Assembly (NCBI GenBank): GCA_002315765.1
Contig: DCIE01000064.1
Coordinates: forward strand, 1 to 23,540
Direction: 5' to 3'
Source of the DNA: Ruminococcaceae bacterium UBA1734
Lineage (GTDB): Bacteria; Bacillota; Clostridia; Oscillospirales; Acutalibacteraceae
DNA: 23,540 nucleotides
Shown here: in pieces, positions 1 to 7,599 of the stretch
How positions within the stretch are numbered: position 1 is the stretch's first letter
How the letters are laid out: each line of letters starts with the position of its first letter
Position numbers and translations under genes: made by a program
The notes under the pieces: model-generated
What the model was told of the DNA's origin: nothing
Databases searched by the model: none
The model's input: only the letters and a program-made list of their open reading frames with translations

Positions 1-58
1 CTACATTCGTATTCAAAAATCTGATAAATTATATAATTTGGTCTTTACTTATTATACA

Positions 59-210
59 AGGGGGACCACTTTAGCGGTGGATGAGGTTGAAAAAGCTTGG
101 ATTTCCATTACTTTTTTTTAAGCAAAAACGACCTCATCCGCTTCGCTTATGCTCAGCACCTTCTCCCACCGGAGAAGGCTTTTTTGTCGGATGAGGTTGA
201 AAAAACTTGG
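59..210. repeat. REP-like structured repeat cluster
   Basis: Two direct copies share the core GATGAGGTTGAAAAA followed by a CTTGG-type end, at 79-100 and 189-210. Between them lies an inverted piece: ACCTCATCCG at 131-140 is the exact reverse complement of CGGATGAGGT at 188-197, so 131-197 can fold on itself around the strong hairpin at 159-178. The stretch 61-80 (GGGGACCAC...GTGG) resembles the reverse complement of 150-167, which suggests a degraded inverted copy. No ORF is present. The form fits the palindromic REP/MITE-like repeats seen between genes in Clostridia. The family assignment is from memory of such repeats, not a search. Confidence 0.6.
159..185 (+). terminator. Hairpin with T-tract inside the repeat
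   Basis: CCTTCTCC (159-166), a four-base CACC loop and GGAGAAGG (171-178) form a perfect 8-bp stem followed by a T-rich run (180-185). This has the shape of an intrinsic terminator and could end transcription entering from the left. It sits inside a repeat element, so it may be the element's own fold rather than a dedicated terminator. Confidence 0.55.
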
Positions 211-261
211 GTTTTGACTTACTTTTTATTTAAACGAAAGGGTTAAATTGTTGAAATCCCC

Positions 262-290
262 TTGACAAAACTTTTTTTCGGGCATATAAT
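262..290 (+). promoter_or_regulatory. Sigma-A promoter of the cadC-cadA operon
   Basis: TTGACA at 262-267 and TATAAT at 285-290 both match the vegetative consensus exactly and are separated by the ideal 17 bases. Transcription should start near 297, directly at the operator and about 50 bases before the repressor start codon. Confidence 0.9.
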
Positions 291-298
291 ACAAACAG

Positions 299-314
299 TT
301 GAACAATCGTTCAA
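299..314 (+). promoter_or_regulatory. ArsR/SmtB-type operator
   Basis: TTGAAC-AATC-GTTCAA is a perfect 6-4-6 inverted repeat. It overlaps the predicted transcription start and lies just upstream of an ArsR-family gene. Operators of the SmtB/ZiaR/CadC group carry TGAAC/GTTCA-like arms, so repressor binding here would block the promoter at 262-290. The symmetry is directly visible; binding is inferred from family and position. Confidence 0.8.
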
Positions 315-347
315 GTGTTATTTTTTTATTTGGTTTAGGAGTGGAAA

Positions 348-722
348 ATGGGTAATAATAAAATAAATTCCGTTAATGGAAAATTTCCCTGTGATACCGA
401 AACACATCCCGGTATTATTGAAAAAATCAATCTTCAATTACCTTGTACCGAAACCCTTTATAATCTTTCTGAATTTTACAAGGTTTTCGGCGATATTACG
501 AGAATTCGTATTCTTTATGTGCTTTTTGAAAGTGAAGTTTGTGTTTGCGATATTGCCGAAATTTTGAACTTAACCGTGTCGGCGGTTTCCCATCAATTAA
601 GGGTGCTTAAAAACGCAAGGCTTGTTAAATTCCGAAAGGTCGGCAAGGTCTGTTATTACAGTCTTTCCGATGACCATGTTAAAACAATTATTGCCAACGG
701 TATTGAACATATCGGTGAATAA
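348..722 (+). CDS. cadC: ArsR/SmtB-family metal-sensing repressor (CadC-like)
   Basis: A 124-residue winged-helix repressor that should bind the operator just upstream and release it when Zn, Cd or Pb is bound. The helix-turn-helix (LTVSAVSHQLRVLKNARLV, about 75-93) is preceded by VCVCD with Cys65 and Cys67, the CadC-type alpha-3 metal ligands; Cys15 and Cys33 in the N-terminal arm could complete that site. The C-terminal helix has Asp108, His110, His121 and Glu124, which reproduces the spacing of the SmtB/CzrA alpha-5 zinc site. AGGAG at 337-341 supports the start. The P1B ATPase follows after 16 bases in the same operon, which fits autoregulated metal efflux. Which metal is the real inducer cannot be told from sequence. 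Confidence 0.92.
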   Translation: MGNNKINSVNGKFPCDTETHPGIIEKINLQLPCTETLYNLSEFYKVFGDITRIRILYVLFESEVCVCDIAEILNLTVSAVSHQLRVLKNARLVKFRKVGKVCYYSLSDDHVKTIIANGIEHIGE

Positions 723-738
723 AACTAAGGTGATACAA

Positions 739-2583
739 ATGAAAGAACAAAAAGAAAATATTATTAAAATTATCCTTTCGGCGGTTTTTTTGGGAATAGC
801 TTTTTTAATTTGCGATGTATTTTTTAAAGACATTTCCATATATATTAAAGCGGTTATTTTTCTTCCCTCTTATCTTATTGTGGGATTTGAAATAATTAAA
901 GAAGCAGTTGAAAAGTTGTTAAAAGGCGAACTTTTAGACGAGGATTTTTTAATGGCTGTTGCAACTATAGGCGCTATAATTATGGGCAATTTTCCCGAAG
1001 CTACCTTTGTTATGCTTTTTTTCACCATCGGCGAAACGGCAGAGGGTTGGGCAGAAAGCAAAAGCGAAAAAAGGGTTTCCTCTTTGCTTGAGATTTGCCC
1101 TGATACCGCCACCGTTATTGAGAATGAAAGCTACATTACAAAAAATTCCGAAGAAATCAATATCGGTGATACAATACTTGTAAAACCCGGGGAAAGAATT
1201 GCCCTTGACGGTGTGGTTTTAAAGGGCGAAACAAGGCTTGATACTTCTTCTGTTACCGGCGAGTCGGTCCCTAAAAAACTATCCATAGGCGATACTGCCA
1301 TAAGCGGTTGTATCAATCTTGAGTCTCCTGTGGAAATAAAGGTTACAAGCAGGAAAACCGAGTCCACCTCCTTTAAAATTTTAGAGCTTGTAAAAAATGC
1401 CTGTGAAAAAAAGACAAAAACAGAGAAATTTATCACTCGTTTTGCCAGAGTTTATACTCCGGCTGTTGTATTTTTAGCAGTAACGATTGCCATAATTCCG
1501 TCAATTATTTTGGGAAATGCAAAAGAACACATTTATTCTGCTCTTACCTTTTTAATTGTTTCCTGTCCCTGCGCTTTGGTTGTTTCGGTTCCCCTTTCTT
1601 TCTTCGGTGCTATCGGCGCCGCCTCTAAACACGGAATAATCGTAAAAGGCTCTGACAGTCTTGAAGTTTTTGCAAATATAGGCACCGCTGTTTTTGATAA
1701 AACCGGAACTATTACCGAGGGAACCTTTAAGGTTACCGCCGTACATCCGAAAACGGTAAACGAACAAGGTCTTATTCAAATTGCCGCATCGGTGGAAAAG
1801 GACAGCACCCATCCGGTTGCATCCTCTATTCTTTCCTTTGCGAACAAAGACCAACTTTTACCCACCGAAAATGTTACCGAAATTTCCGGAATGGGTATGA
1901 CTGCTACCATCATAAACAAAAAAGTATTTGTGGGCAACGACAAGCTAATGAAAAAGGAAAATATAGAATATAAAGATTGCCACCACAACGGTACCATAGT
2001 TCATATTGCGGTAGACAACGAATACTTAGGTCATATTGTTATTTCGGATACCATTAAGCCCGACAGTAAAAACGGTTTAAATATGCTTAAAAATATGGGC
2101 ATTTCCACCGTTATGCTTTCAGGCGACAACGAAAACTCCGTAAGTGCCGTAGCAAAAGAGCTTTCTTTTGACCGTTTTCACGCTTCTTTGCTTCCAAAGG
2201 ATAAACTTTCTATATTAGAGCAAATAATGGAGCAGGAGGGCAAAAAAACGGTTTTTGTAGGGGATGGAATAAACGACGCCCCGGTTTTAGCAAGAGCCGA
2301 TGCCGGTATCGCAATGGGAGGACTTGGTTCGGATGCCGCTATTGAGTCTGCCGATGCGGTTATTGTTGACGATAAAATAAGCAAAATCAAAACCCTGATT
2401 GATATTTCAAAAAAATCTGTTAAAATATCTAAAGAAAATATTATTTTTTCGATTTCGGTTAAAGTTGCTGTTTTAGTTCTTTCGACATTGGGAATATCCG
2501 GTATAATGTGGTTTGCCGCCTTTGCCGATGCGGGAGTTCTTGTTTTAGCAGTTTTAAACTCTCTCAGGACAATGAAAATTTAA
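739..2583 (+). CDS. cadA: Zn/Cd/Pb-exporting P1B-type ATPase without N-terminal metal-binding domain
   Basis: A 614-residue membrane pump that exports divalent soft metals using ATP. Visible motifs are the transmembrane Cys-Pro-Cys (276-278), the phosphorylated Asp320 in DKTGT, the His358-Pro359 pair of the nucleotide-binding domain, and GDGINDAP (508-515). The last helices carry Lys575 and Asp597 (FADAG), the pattern of the ZntA/CadA P1B-2 group rather than copper pumps. The protein enters its first membrane helix almost at once and has no CxxC heavy-metal-associated domain, so it is shorter than typical CadA of about 700 residues. ATG at 739 is chosen because AAGGTGA (727-733) precedes it; the open frame runs further upstream but would overlap cadC by 101 bases. 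Confidence 0.92.
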   Translation: MKEQKENIIKIILSAVFLGIAFLICDVFFKDISIYIKAVIFLPSYLIVGFEIIKEAVEKLLKGELLDEDFLMAVATIGAIIMGNFPEATFVMLFFTIGETAEGWAESKSEKRVSSLLEICPDTATVIENESYITKNSEEINIGDTILVKPGERIALDGVVLKGETRLDTSSVTGESVPKKLSIGDTAISGCINLESPVEIKVTSRKTESTSFKILELVKNACEKKTKTEKFITRFARVYTPAVVFLAVTIAIIPSIILGNAKEHIYSALTFLIVSCPCALVVSVPLSFFGAIGAASKHGIIVKGSDSLEVFANIGTAVFDKTGTITEGTFKVTAVHPKTVNEQGLIQIAASVEKDSTHPVASSILSFANKDQLLPTENVTEISGMGMTATIINKKVFVGNDKLMKKENIEYKDCHHNGTIVHIAVDNEYLGHIVISDTIKPDSKNGLNMLKNMGISTVMLSGDNENSVSAVAKELSFDRFHASLLPKDKLSILEQIMEQEGKKTVFVGDGINDAPVLARADAGIAMGGLGSDAAIESADAVIVDDKISKIKTLIDISKKSVKISKENIIFSISVKVAVLVLSTLGISGIMWFAAFADAGVLVLAVLNSLRTMKI

Positions 2584-2597
2584 GTTTGGAGTATTAA

Positions 2598-4646
2598 ATG
2601 AATATTAAACCCGAGGTTTTGGCCCCTGTGGGCTCTTTTGAATCCCTTACGGCTGCCGTACGAAGCGGTGCAGATGCGGTGTATTTCGGCCTAAAAGATT
2701 TCAGCGCAAGGCGAAATGCCGAAAATTTCACATTTTCCCAAATGGAAGAGGCAGTGGAATACTGTCATAAATTCGGTGTCAAGGTATATATTACCCTTAA
2801 TATTGCCATAAAAGAAAGTGAACTTGACTCGGCTTTTAAAGTTGCGGAAAATGCTTATAATTGCGGCGTAGACGGTCTTATTGTAAGCGATTTAGGACTT
2901 GCTGATATTATTCACCGCCGTTTACCCCATATAGAACTACACGCTTCTACTCAAATGTCTGTTAACTCTCCCGCTTGTTTATCTTTTCTTAAAAATTTGG
3001 GATTTTGCCGAGTTGTCCCCGCAAGAGAAATGAGCAAAAGTGAACTTATTTTGCTTTGCAGGGAAGCCAAAAGGCTTAATATGGAGGTGGAAGTTTTTGT
3101 CCACGGCGCTTTGTGTATGTGCCTATCAGGACAATGTCTTCTTTCTTCGGTTTTAGGCGGAAGAAGCGGAAACAGAGGACTTTGTGCAGGTCCTTGCCGA
3201 CTTCCCTTTAAAACACAAAACGGCACAGGTTATGACCTGAGCCTTAAGGATTTATCCCTTTTAGACCACATTGACGAGCTTGTGGAAATGGGAGTTTCGT
3301 CCCTTAAAATCGAGGGCAGAATGAAAAGACCGGAATACATAGCGGCGGCGGTTAATTCCTGCCGTAATATGGTAGATAACGGATTTATTCCAAATGAAAT
3401 TTCCAAGGCCCTTTCTTCTGTTTTTTCCCGTTCCGGATTTACAGACGGATATTTTACCCACAATTTAGGAAAAGATATGTTCGGAATACGAAGTAAAGAC
3501 GATGTTATTAAATCAAAAGAGGTTTTGTCCTCACTACACGATATTTACCGAAACGAACGACAAAATATTCCCGTAACCGTCAAAATGGAAATAAAGACGG
3601 ACAAAGATATTTCTCTTACCCTGTCTTCAGGGGAAAACTCCGTTACCCTTTTTGCCCACAAGCCTCAAATTGCCCAAAACAAGCCTATTACAAAAGACTC
3701 GGTAGAAAAATTGTTGCTTAAATTCGGCTCTACGCCTTTTTATCCCGAAAGTATAGAAATTATACTTGATGACGGGCTTTTTGTGCCGTCAGGGGAAATT
3801 AACGGGCTTAGAAGAAGCTGTGCCGATGCCTTGTCCGCAAAAATTTGCGAAACACCGAAAAGAAATATTTGCGATTATACCGTTTCTTTTAATTCTCACC
3901 CTCAAGAAAAGCAAAAAAATTACGGAAAATTTTTGTCCTTATCTCAACTTCCGCCGGATATTTCTTATTTTGATTTGATTATTTTGCCTATTTCCGAATG
4001 TCTTAAAGACCTTGATGTTAATTTACCGATTGCGGTGGATTTACCGAGATTTATCTTTGATGAAGAAAAACTGAAAATCAACCTTAAAGCCCTATTTAAC
4101 AAGGGTATTAAAAAGGCATTTTGCGGTAATTTATCCGCCTTAAAAATTGCCGAGGATTTAGGTTTTGAAACAATAGGCGACACGGGGCTTAATGTATTTA
4201 ACAATTATTCCGTCAGTGTTTTGGAAAGGGAAAGCTTAAGTGAAATTACCCTTTCCTGTGAAATAAGTTTAAACGAGGCTTCAAAAATCACTTCGGCGGT
4301 ACCCTTAGGCATTTATGCCTACGGCAACCTTGCCCTTATGTGTTTTAAAAACTGTCCTCTTAAAAACGGAAGAAGCTGTGCCGAGTGCAACAAAAAAGGT
4401 TTTTTAACCGACAGAATGGGTATAGATTTTCCTATTCGCTGTCGGGACGGATATTCCGAAATGTTTAATTCAAAACCACTGTTTTTAGCCGACCGAATGG
4501 ATGAATTATCGGGTTTTGACTTTCTTATTTTTTCTTTTACTTCCGAAGAAAAAGATGAGGTAAAAGATGTAATAAATCTTTACAAAAACCGTAAAAAATC
4601 AGAAAAAGAATACACAAGAGGATTATATTACAAAGAAATTTTATAA
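2598..4646 (+). CDS. rlhA: U32-family protein, RlhA-like (23S rRNA C2501 hydroxylation)
   Basis: A 682-residue member of the U32 family. Residues 163-200 hold the family signature: E165-x-F167-x2-G170-A-L-C173-x4-G178-x-C180-x-L-S183, followed by GNRGLCAGPC with Cys196 and Cys200. These four Cys are plausible iron-sulfur ligands. A long C-terminal part (about 300-680) with a second Cys cluster (582, 586, 594, 597) matches the U32 plus DUF3656 layout of E. coli RlhA (formerly YdcP), which has a similar length. Family members once annotated as collagenases are now linked to prephenate-dependent RNA hydroxylation. TrhP, a tRNA-acting relative, is usually much shorter. It sits 14 bases after cadA with GGAG at 2588-2591 and could be co-transcribed with the pump. 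Confidence 0.75.
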   Translation: MNIKPEVLAPVGSFESLTAAVRSGADAVYFGLKDFSARRNAENFTFSQMEEAVEYCHKFGVKVYITLNIAIKESELDSAFKVAENAYNCGVDGLIVSDLGLADIIHRRLPHIELHASTQMSVNSPACLSFLKNLGFCRVVPAREMSKSELILLCREAKRLNMEVEVFVHGALCMCLSGQCLLSSVLGGRSGNRGLCAGPCRLPFKTQNGTGYDLSLKDLSLLDHIDELVEMGVSSLKIEGRMKRPEYIAAAVNSCRNMVDNGFIPNEISKALSSVFSRSGFTDGYFTHNLGKDMFGIRSKDDVIKSKEVLSSLHDIYRNERQNIPVTVKMEIKTDKDISLTLSSGENSVTLFAHKPQIAQNKPITKDSVEKLLLKFGSTPFYPESIEIILDDGLFVPSGEINGLRRSCADALSAKICETPKRNICDYTVSFNSHPQEKQKNYGKFLSLSQLPPDISYFDLIILPISECLKDLDVNLPIAVDLPRFIFDEEKLKINLKALFNKGIKKAFCGNLSALKIAEDLGFETIGDTGLNVFNNYSVSVLERESLSEITLSCEISLNEASKITSAVPLGIYAYGNLALMCFKNCPLKNGRSCAECNKKGFLTDRMGIDFPIRCRDGYSEMFNSKPLFLADRMDELSGFDFLIFSFTSEEKDEVKDVINLYKNRKKSEKEYTRGLYYKEIL

Positions 4647-4655
4647 TCTTTTTTC

Positions 4656-4680
4656 GGAACCCTTTTCGGGTTCCTTTTTT
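4656..4680 (+). terminator. Intrinsic terminator after the U32 gene
   Basis: GGAACCC (4656-4662), TTTTC loop and GGGTTCC (4668-4674) make a perfect 7-bp stem followed by six T. It begins 10 bases after the U32 stop codon and separates the left-flank operon from dnaA. Confidence 0.92.
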
Positions 4681-4704
4681 ATGCACTTTTTTTCTAATAA
4701 ATGG

Positions 4705-4733
4705 TTGAAAATAATACATTATTATGTTATAAT
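4705..4733 (+). promoter_or_regulatory. dnaA promoter
   Basis: TTGAAA (4705-4710) and TATAAT (4728-4733) are spaced by 17 bases, with an extended -10 TG at 4725-4726. It is the only good promoter between the upstream terminator and dnaA and predicts a leader of about 60 bases. Confidence 0.8.
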
Positions 4734-4734
4734 C

Positions 4735-4785
4735 TATATTGTATATTAATATATAATATATATTTCCATAAATTATATTATTATT
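4735..4785. other. Almost pure AT leader upstream of dnaA
   Basis: Of 51 bases only three are G or C. The stretch includes 24 bases of uninterrupted A/T (4742-4765) and a 12-bp palindrome TATATTAATATA (4742-4753). It could be an easily melted segment or an unstructured leader. No DnaA-box-like 9-mer was seen in it. Confidence 0.5.
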
Positions 4786-4798
4786 GGGGTGTTTATCA

Positions 4799-6136
4799 GT
4801 GGCAGATAATTCCTTGCAGGATATTTGGGAAGCCGTTTGCAGTGAATGTAAAAAAACAATTTCCGAAGTTGCTTTTGACTGTTTTTTTAAAGACCTGAAG
4901 CCTCTCTCTATTGAGGACGGAAATTTTGTTTTGGGACATAGCAACGAATATATGTGTAATGTAATCGAAAAGAATTATAACGAACTGCTTTCCGGTGCTA
5001 TTAAAACAATAATGGGTATTCCCCTTATTCCTAAAATTATTTATAAGGATGAGGAATCGGAAATAAAGGATATTGAGGATTTCAGCAAAGGGCTTACCTT
5101 TGAAAAGTTTTTCACCTTTGACAACTTTATTGTAGGCTCATCAAACCGTTTTGCACAAGCAGCGGCTTTTGCGGTTGCGGAAAATCCGGGACTTATTAAA
5201 TACAATCCTCTTATTATTTACGGTCCTTCGGGTGTAGGAAAAACCCATCTTATGTTGGCTATTAAAAATCACCTTTTAAATCTTCACCCTTCTATGAAGA
5301 TTGAGTACACAAGAGGTGAGGATTTTACCAATCAGCTTATTCAGGCTTTACAGCAAGGTAAGTTGGGTATGGGAACCATTGACGATTTTCGTACCAAGTT
5401 CAGGAATACCGATGTTTTGCTTATAGATGATATTCACTTTATTGCGGGAAAAGAGCAAACGCAGGAAGAGTTTTTCAATACATTTAATACTTTATACCAA
5501 AACAACAAGCAAATTGTTGTAACACTTGATAGACCGCTTAAAGAAATAAAGACTCTTGATGACAGAATTCGTTCCCGTTTTGCAAGTGGTCTTTTTGCCG
5601 ACATTACTCCGCCTGATTTTGAAACAAGAGTCGGAATAATAAAACAAAAGGCTGAACAAAACGGTTTTACTCTTGAGGAAAATCTCGTTTATTATATCGC
5701 CGAGCATATTAAGGTCAACACAAGACAAATTGAAGGAGTAATCAAAAAGCTTCAGGCATACATAAATATTCAAAACAAAACTCCTAATATTTCCATTGTT
5801 CAAACCTTTATTAAAGATGTTATAAACGACAGTCAACCCGAACCCATAAAAATTGAAAAGATTATTTCAGAGGTTGCAAGAACATATAATGTTTCCGAAA
5901 GTGATATTCTTTCAAATCGCCGAACCGCATCCTTGGCATTAGCCCGTCAGGTTGCAATGTATATTGCAAGAGCAACCACCGAGCTTTCCTACAAAGCAAT
6001 AGGCGAAAGTTTTGGAAAAGACCATACAACTGTTCTTTACAATGTAAATAAAATTGAAGAATTTCTAAGTGATAAACCCTACGAAAAAGAGCTTGTAGAT
6101 GATATTATTAAAAATTTAAAAAGCTCAACTCAATAA
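4799..6136 (+). CDS. dnaA: Chromosomal replication initiator DnaA
   Basis: A 445-residue ATP-dependent initiator that binds and opens oriC. Domain I is at about 1-75. The AAA+ domain has Walker A GPSGVGKT (142-149), Walker B LLIDD (207-211) and the Arg-rich RIRSRFASGL segment. Domain IV ends with the signature helix-turn-helix IGESFGKDHTTV (401-412). In most DnaA proteins that loop reads FGGRDH or similar; here it reads FGKDH, one residue shorter. GTG at 4799 is preferred because GGGGTG (4786-4791) lies 7 bases ahead; an in-frame TTG at 4784 lacks a Shine-Dalgarno. It has its own promoter and is followed by the presumed origin. Confidence 0.98.
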   Translation: MADNSLQDIWEAVCSECKKTISEVAFDCFFKDLKPLSIEDGNFVLGHSNEYMCNVIEKNYNELLSGAIKTIMGIPLIPKIIYKDEESEIKDIEDFSKGLTFEKFFTFDNFIVGSSNRFAQAAAFAVAENPGLIKYNPLIIYGPSGVGKTHLMLAIKNHLLNLHPSMKIEYTRGEDFTNQLIQALQQGKLGMGTIDDFRTKFRNTDVLLIDDIHFIAGKEQTQEEFFNTFNTLYQNNKQIVVTLDRPLKEIKTLDDRIRSRFASGLFADITPPDFETRVGIIKQKAEQNGFTLEENLVYYIAEHIKVNTRQIEGVIKKLQAYINIQNKTPNISIVQTFIKDVINDSQPEPIKIEKIISEVARTYNVSESDILSNRRTASLALARQVAMYIARATTELSYKAIGESFGKDHTTVLYNVNKIEEFLSDKPYEKELVDDIIKNLKSSTQ

Positions 6137-6142
6137 TGAAAG

Positions 6143-6246
6143 TTATTAACATTTTTAAGTTTAATTAACACTTAATTTATTAACAAGTATGTTAAAAACA
6201 AAAAACAAGAAAAATTATTAAAGTTTTATTAAGTTTTTAATTAACA
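6143..6246 (+). repeat. Four DnaA-box-like 9-mers (TTATTAACA/TAATTAACA)
   Basis: TTATTAACA occurs at 6143-6151 and 6177-6185, and TAATTAACA at 6162-6170 and 6238-6246, all on the same strand. They differ from TTATCCACA at two or three positions. A related TTTTAACA lies at 6291-6298. Repetition in one orientation in the oriC position suggests DnaA sites of altered sequence, but in DNA this AT-rich such words can arise by chance. Confidence 0.45.
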
Positions 6247-6290
6247 TTATTTTTTTCCTTATTATGGGACTTTTTAATACTTTTTAACCG

Positions 6291-6320
6291 TTTTAACATA
6301 TTTTATTATTACTGTTATTT
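6291..6320 (+). other. Candidate DnaA-trio element
   Basis: TTTTAACA (6291-6298) is followed after four bases by TTA-TTA-TTA-CTG-TTA-TTT (6303-6320). Read on the complementary strand 3'-5' this gives AAT-AAT-AAT-GAC-AAT-AAA, and five of six triplets fit the DnaA-trio form 3'-[G/A]A[T/A]. In Bacillus subtilis such trios follow the last DnaA boxes at the unwinding site. The element is in the right place, but AT-rich DNA makes the match weak evidence. Confidence 0.35.
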
Positions 6321-6428
6321 TATCAATATTATTTTGCAAAAAAAGCAAATTTTTTCAAAAATAAATCTTTCAAAAATTAAAACGCCGTTTTTCTGATAGT
6401 TTATACGGCAACTGAAAAATATGACATT

Positions 6429-6454
6429 AATGACCGTTCTTTTATTTGGTCATT
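6429..6454. repeat. 7-bp inverted repeat upstream of dnaN
   Basis: AATGACC (6429-6435) and GGTCATT (6448-6454) are perfect inverted arms around a 12-base spacer, about 40 bases before the dnaN start. It could be a protein-binding site or a weak leader hairpin. No T-tract follows, so it is not a terminator. Confidence 0.4.
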
Positions 6455-6492
6455 TATGCCATAAATTGTATAGAAAAGGAATGGTCAAAAAA

Positions 6493-7599
6493 ATGAAATT
6501 TATTGTTGATAGAGGAACCTTTCTTGATGCTGTTTCAAAATTACAAAGAGTTGTAAGCAATAAAACTTCAATGCCTGTTTTAGAAGGTATCTTAATTTCG
6601 GCAGAAAACAGTCTTTTAACATTGGCTACATACAACCTTGAAATGGGTATGAAAAAAGAAATGTATGCAAAATGCGAAGAAGCGGGAGATATTGTAATAA
6701 ATGCAAGACTTCTTTCGGAAATATTAAGAAAAATGGGCGGAGTACAGGTTGAAATAGAATCTGATGACCGTCTTATGTGTCATATAAAAAGCGGTGAAGC
6801 CACATTTGATATTATGGGTATGGCAGCAACCGACTTTCCCGAAATGCCCTCTGTTGCTGACGGAACTAATATTAACCTTGACGGAAAAATATTTTGTGAT
6901 TTAGTAAAGGGTACCGGCTTTGCCGTTTCTCAGGTTGAGGGAACAAGACCTATTTTAACAGGTATTAATATTTCGGTTAAGGATAATGTTCTTCAATTTG
7001 TTGCTATTGACGGTTATAGACTTGCAATAAGAAGACAAAAAATAAACAACATAGAGGATATTGAATTTACCGTTTCGGGAAAAGCGATTAATGAGGTTGT
7101 TAAACTTGTTGATGAAAATACCGAAAGCATTGATATTATTATAGGAAAAAGGCTTATTTCATTTAATATCGGCGGATATATTTTTATTTCCCGTTTATTA
7201 GAGGGTGAATTTGTAAACTATGAAAAAATTATCCCCGAGGAATCAAAGCAAATAGTAAAGGTTAATTGCCACGATATTATTGAGTCGGTTGACCGTGTTT
7301 CTTTACTTATTAACGATATTTTTTCAACTCCTATAAGATGTACATTAACAGAAGAAAATCTTATTCTTAATTGTGTTACTACTCTTGGCAGAGCAAAGGA
7401 AAATGTTAAAATAAATCTTGAGGGTGATGAGGTTGAAATAGGTCTTAACTCAAGATACTTAAGCGAAGCATTAAAGGCCTGTGATGACGGAAATATCCTA
7501 TTTAAACTAAACGGTGAAAATTCCGGAATTATTATTGTTTCGGCAGATGAAAAAAATAAGGATTTCTTATATCTTATTATGCCTATGAGGTTAAAATAA
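6493..7599 (+). CDS. dnaN: DNA polymerase III beta subunit (sliding clamp)
   Basis: A 368-residue clamp that forms a ring around DNA and tethers the replicative polymerase. The N-terminus MKFIVDRGTFLDAVSKLQRV and the following SMPVLEGILI match the start of DnaN proteins, and the length is normal for the family. The C-terminal YLIMPMRLK also fits the family end. ATG at 6493 is chosen for homology of the first residues; AAAGGA at 6475-6480 lies 12 bases ahead, a rather long spacing. The frame is open for 24 more codons upstream, but that extension does not resemble DnaN. It is the first gene of a compact replication cluster; yaaA begins inside its stop codon (TAATG). Confidence 0.97.
   Translation: MKFIVDRGTFLDAVSKLQRVVSNKTSMPVLEGILISAENSLLTLATYNLEMGMKKEMYAKCEEAGDIVINARLLSEILRKMGGVQVEIESDDRLMCHIKSGEATFDIMGMAATDFPEMPSVADGTNINLDGKIFCDLVKGTGFAVSQVEGTRPILTGINISVKDNVLQFVAIDGYRLAIRRQKINNIEDIEFTVSGKAINEVVKLVDENTESIDIIIGKRLISFNIGGYIFISRLLEGEFVNYEKIIPEESKQIVKVNCHDIIESVDRVSLLINDIFSTPIRCTLTEENLILNCVTTLGRAKENVKINLEGDEVEIGLNSRYLSEALKACDDGNILFKLNGENSGIIIVSADEKNKDFLYLIMPMRLK

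Larger units (their letters stand above)
6137..6492. other. Probable origin of replication (oriC), dnaA-dnaN gap
   Basis: A 356-base AT-rich gap between dnaA and dnaN, the usual oriC position in Firmicutes. It contains repeated TTATTAACA/TAATTAACA motifs (6143-6246), a TTA-rich triplet run (6303-6320), and a small inverted repeat near dnaN (6429-6454). I saw no exact TTATCCACA on either strand. Spot counts of G and C in the genes on the two sides suggest that strand skew changes sign near here. I could not assign a convincing dnaN promoter in this gap. Position and composition make the call; function is inferred. Confidence 0.75.

Noticed and set aside
622..738. Upstream extension of the cadA reading frame by 39 codons
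   Set aside because: It overlaps cadC by 101 bases, lacks a ribosome binding site, and does not look like a P-type ATPase N-terminus. ATG at 739 has a good Shine-Dalgarno.
4784..4798. TTG start five codons upstream for dnaA
   Set aside because: No Shine-Dalgarno lies ahead of it, and the GGGGTG site overlaps it and serves GTG at 4799.
4537..4944. Minus-strand open frame of 135 codons across the dnaA promoter
   Set aside because: It runs through the terminator, the dnaA promoter and the AT-only leader and gives a low-complexity Ile/Leu-rich product.
6421..6492. 24-codon N-terminal extension of dnaN
   Set aside because: It does not resemble DnaN and would cover the small inverted repeat upstream; MKFIVDRG at 6493 matches the family start.
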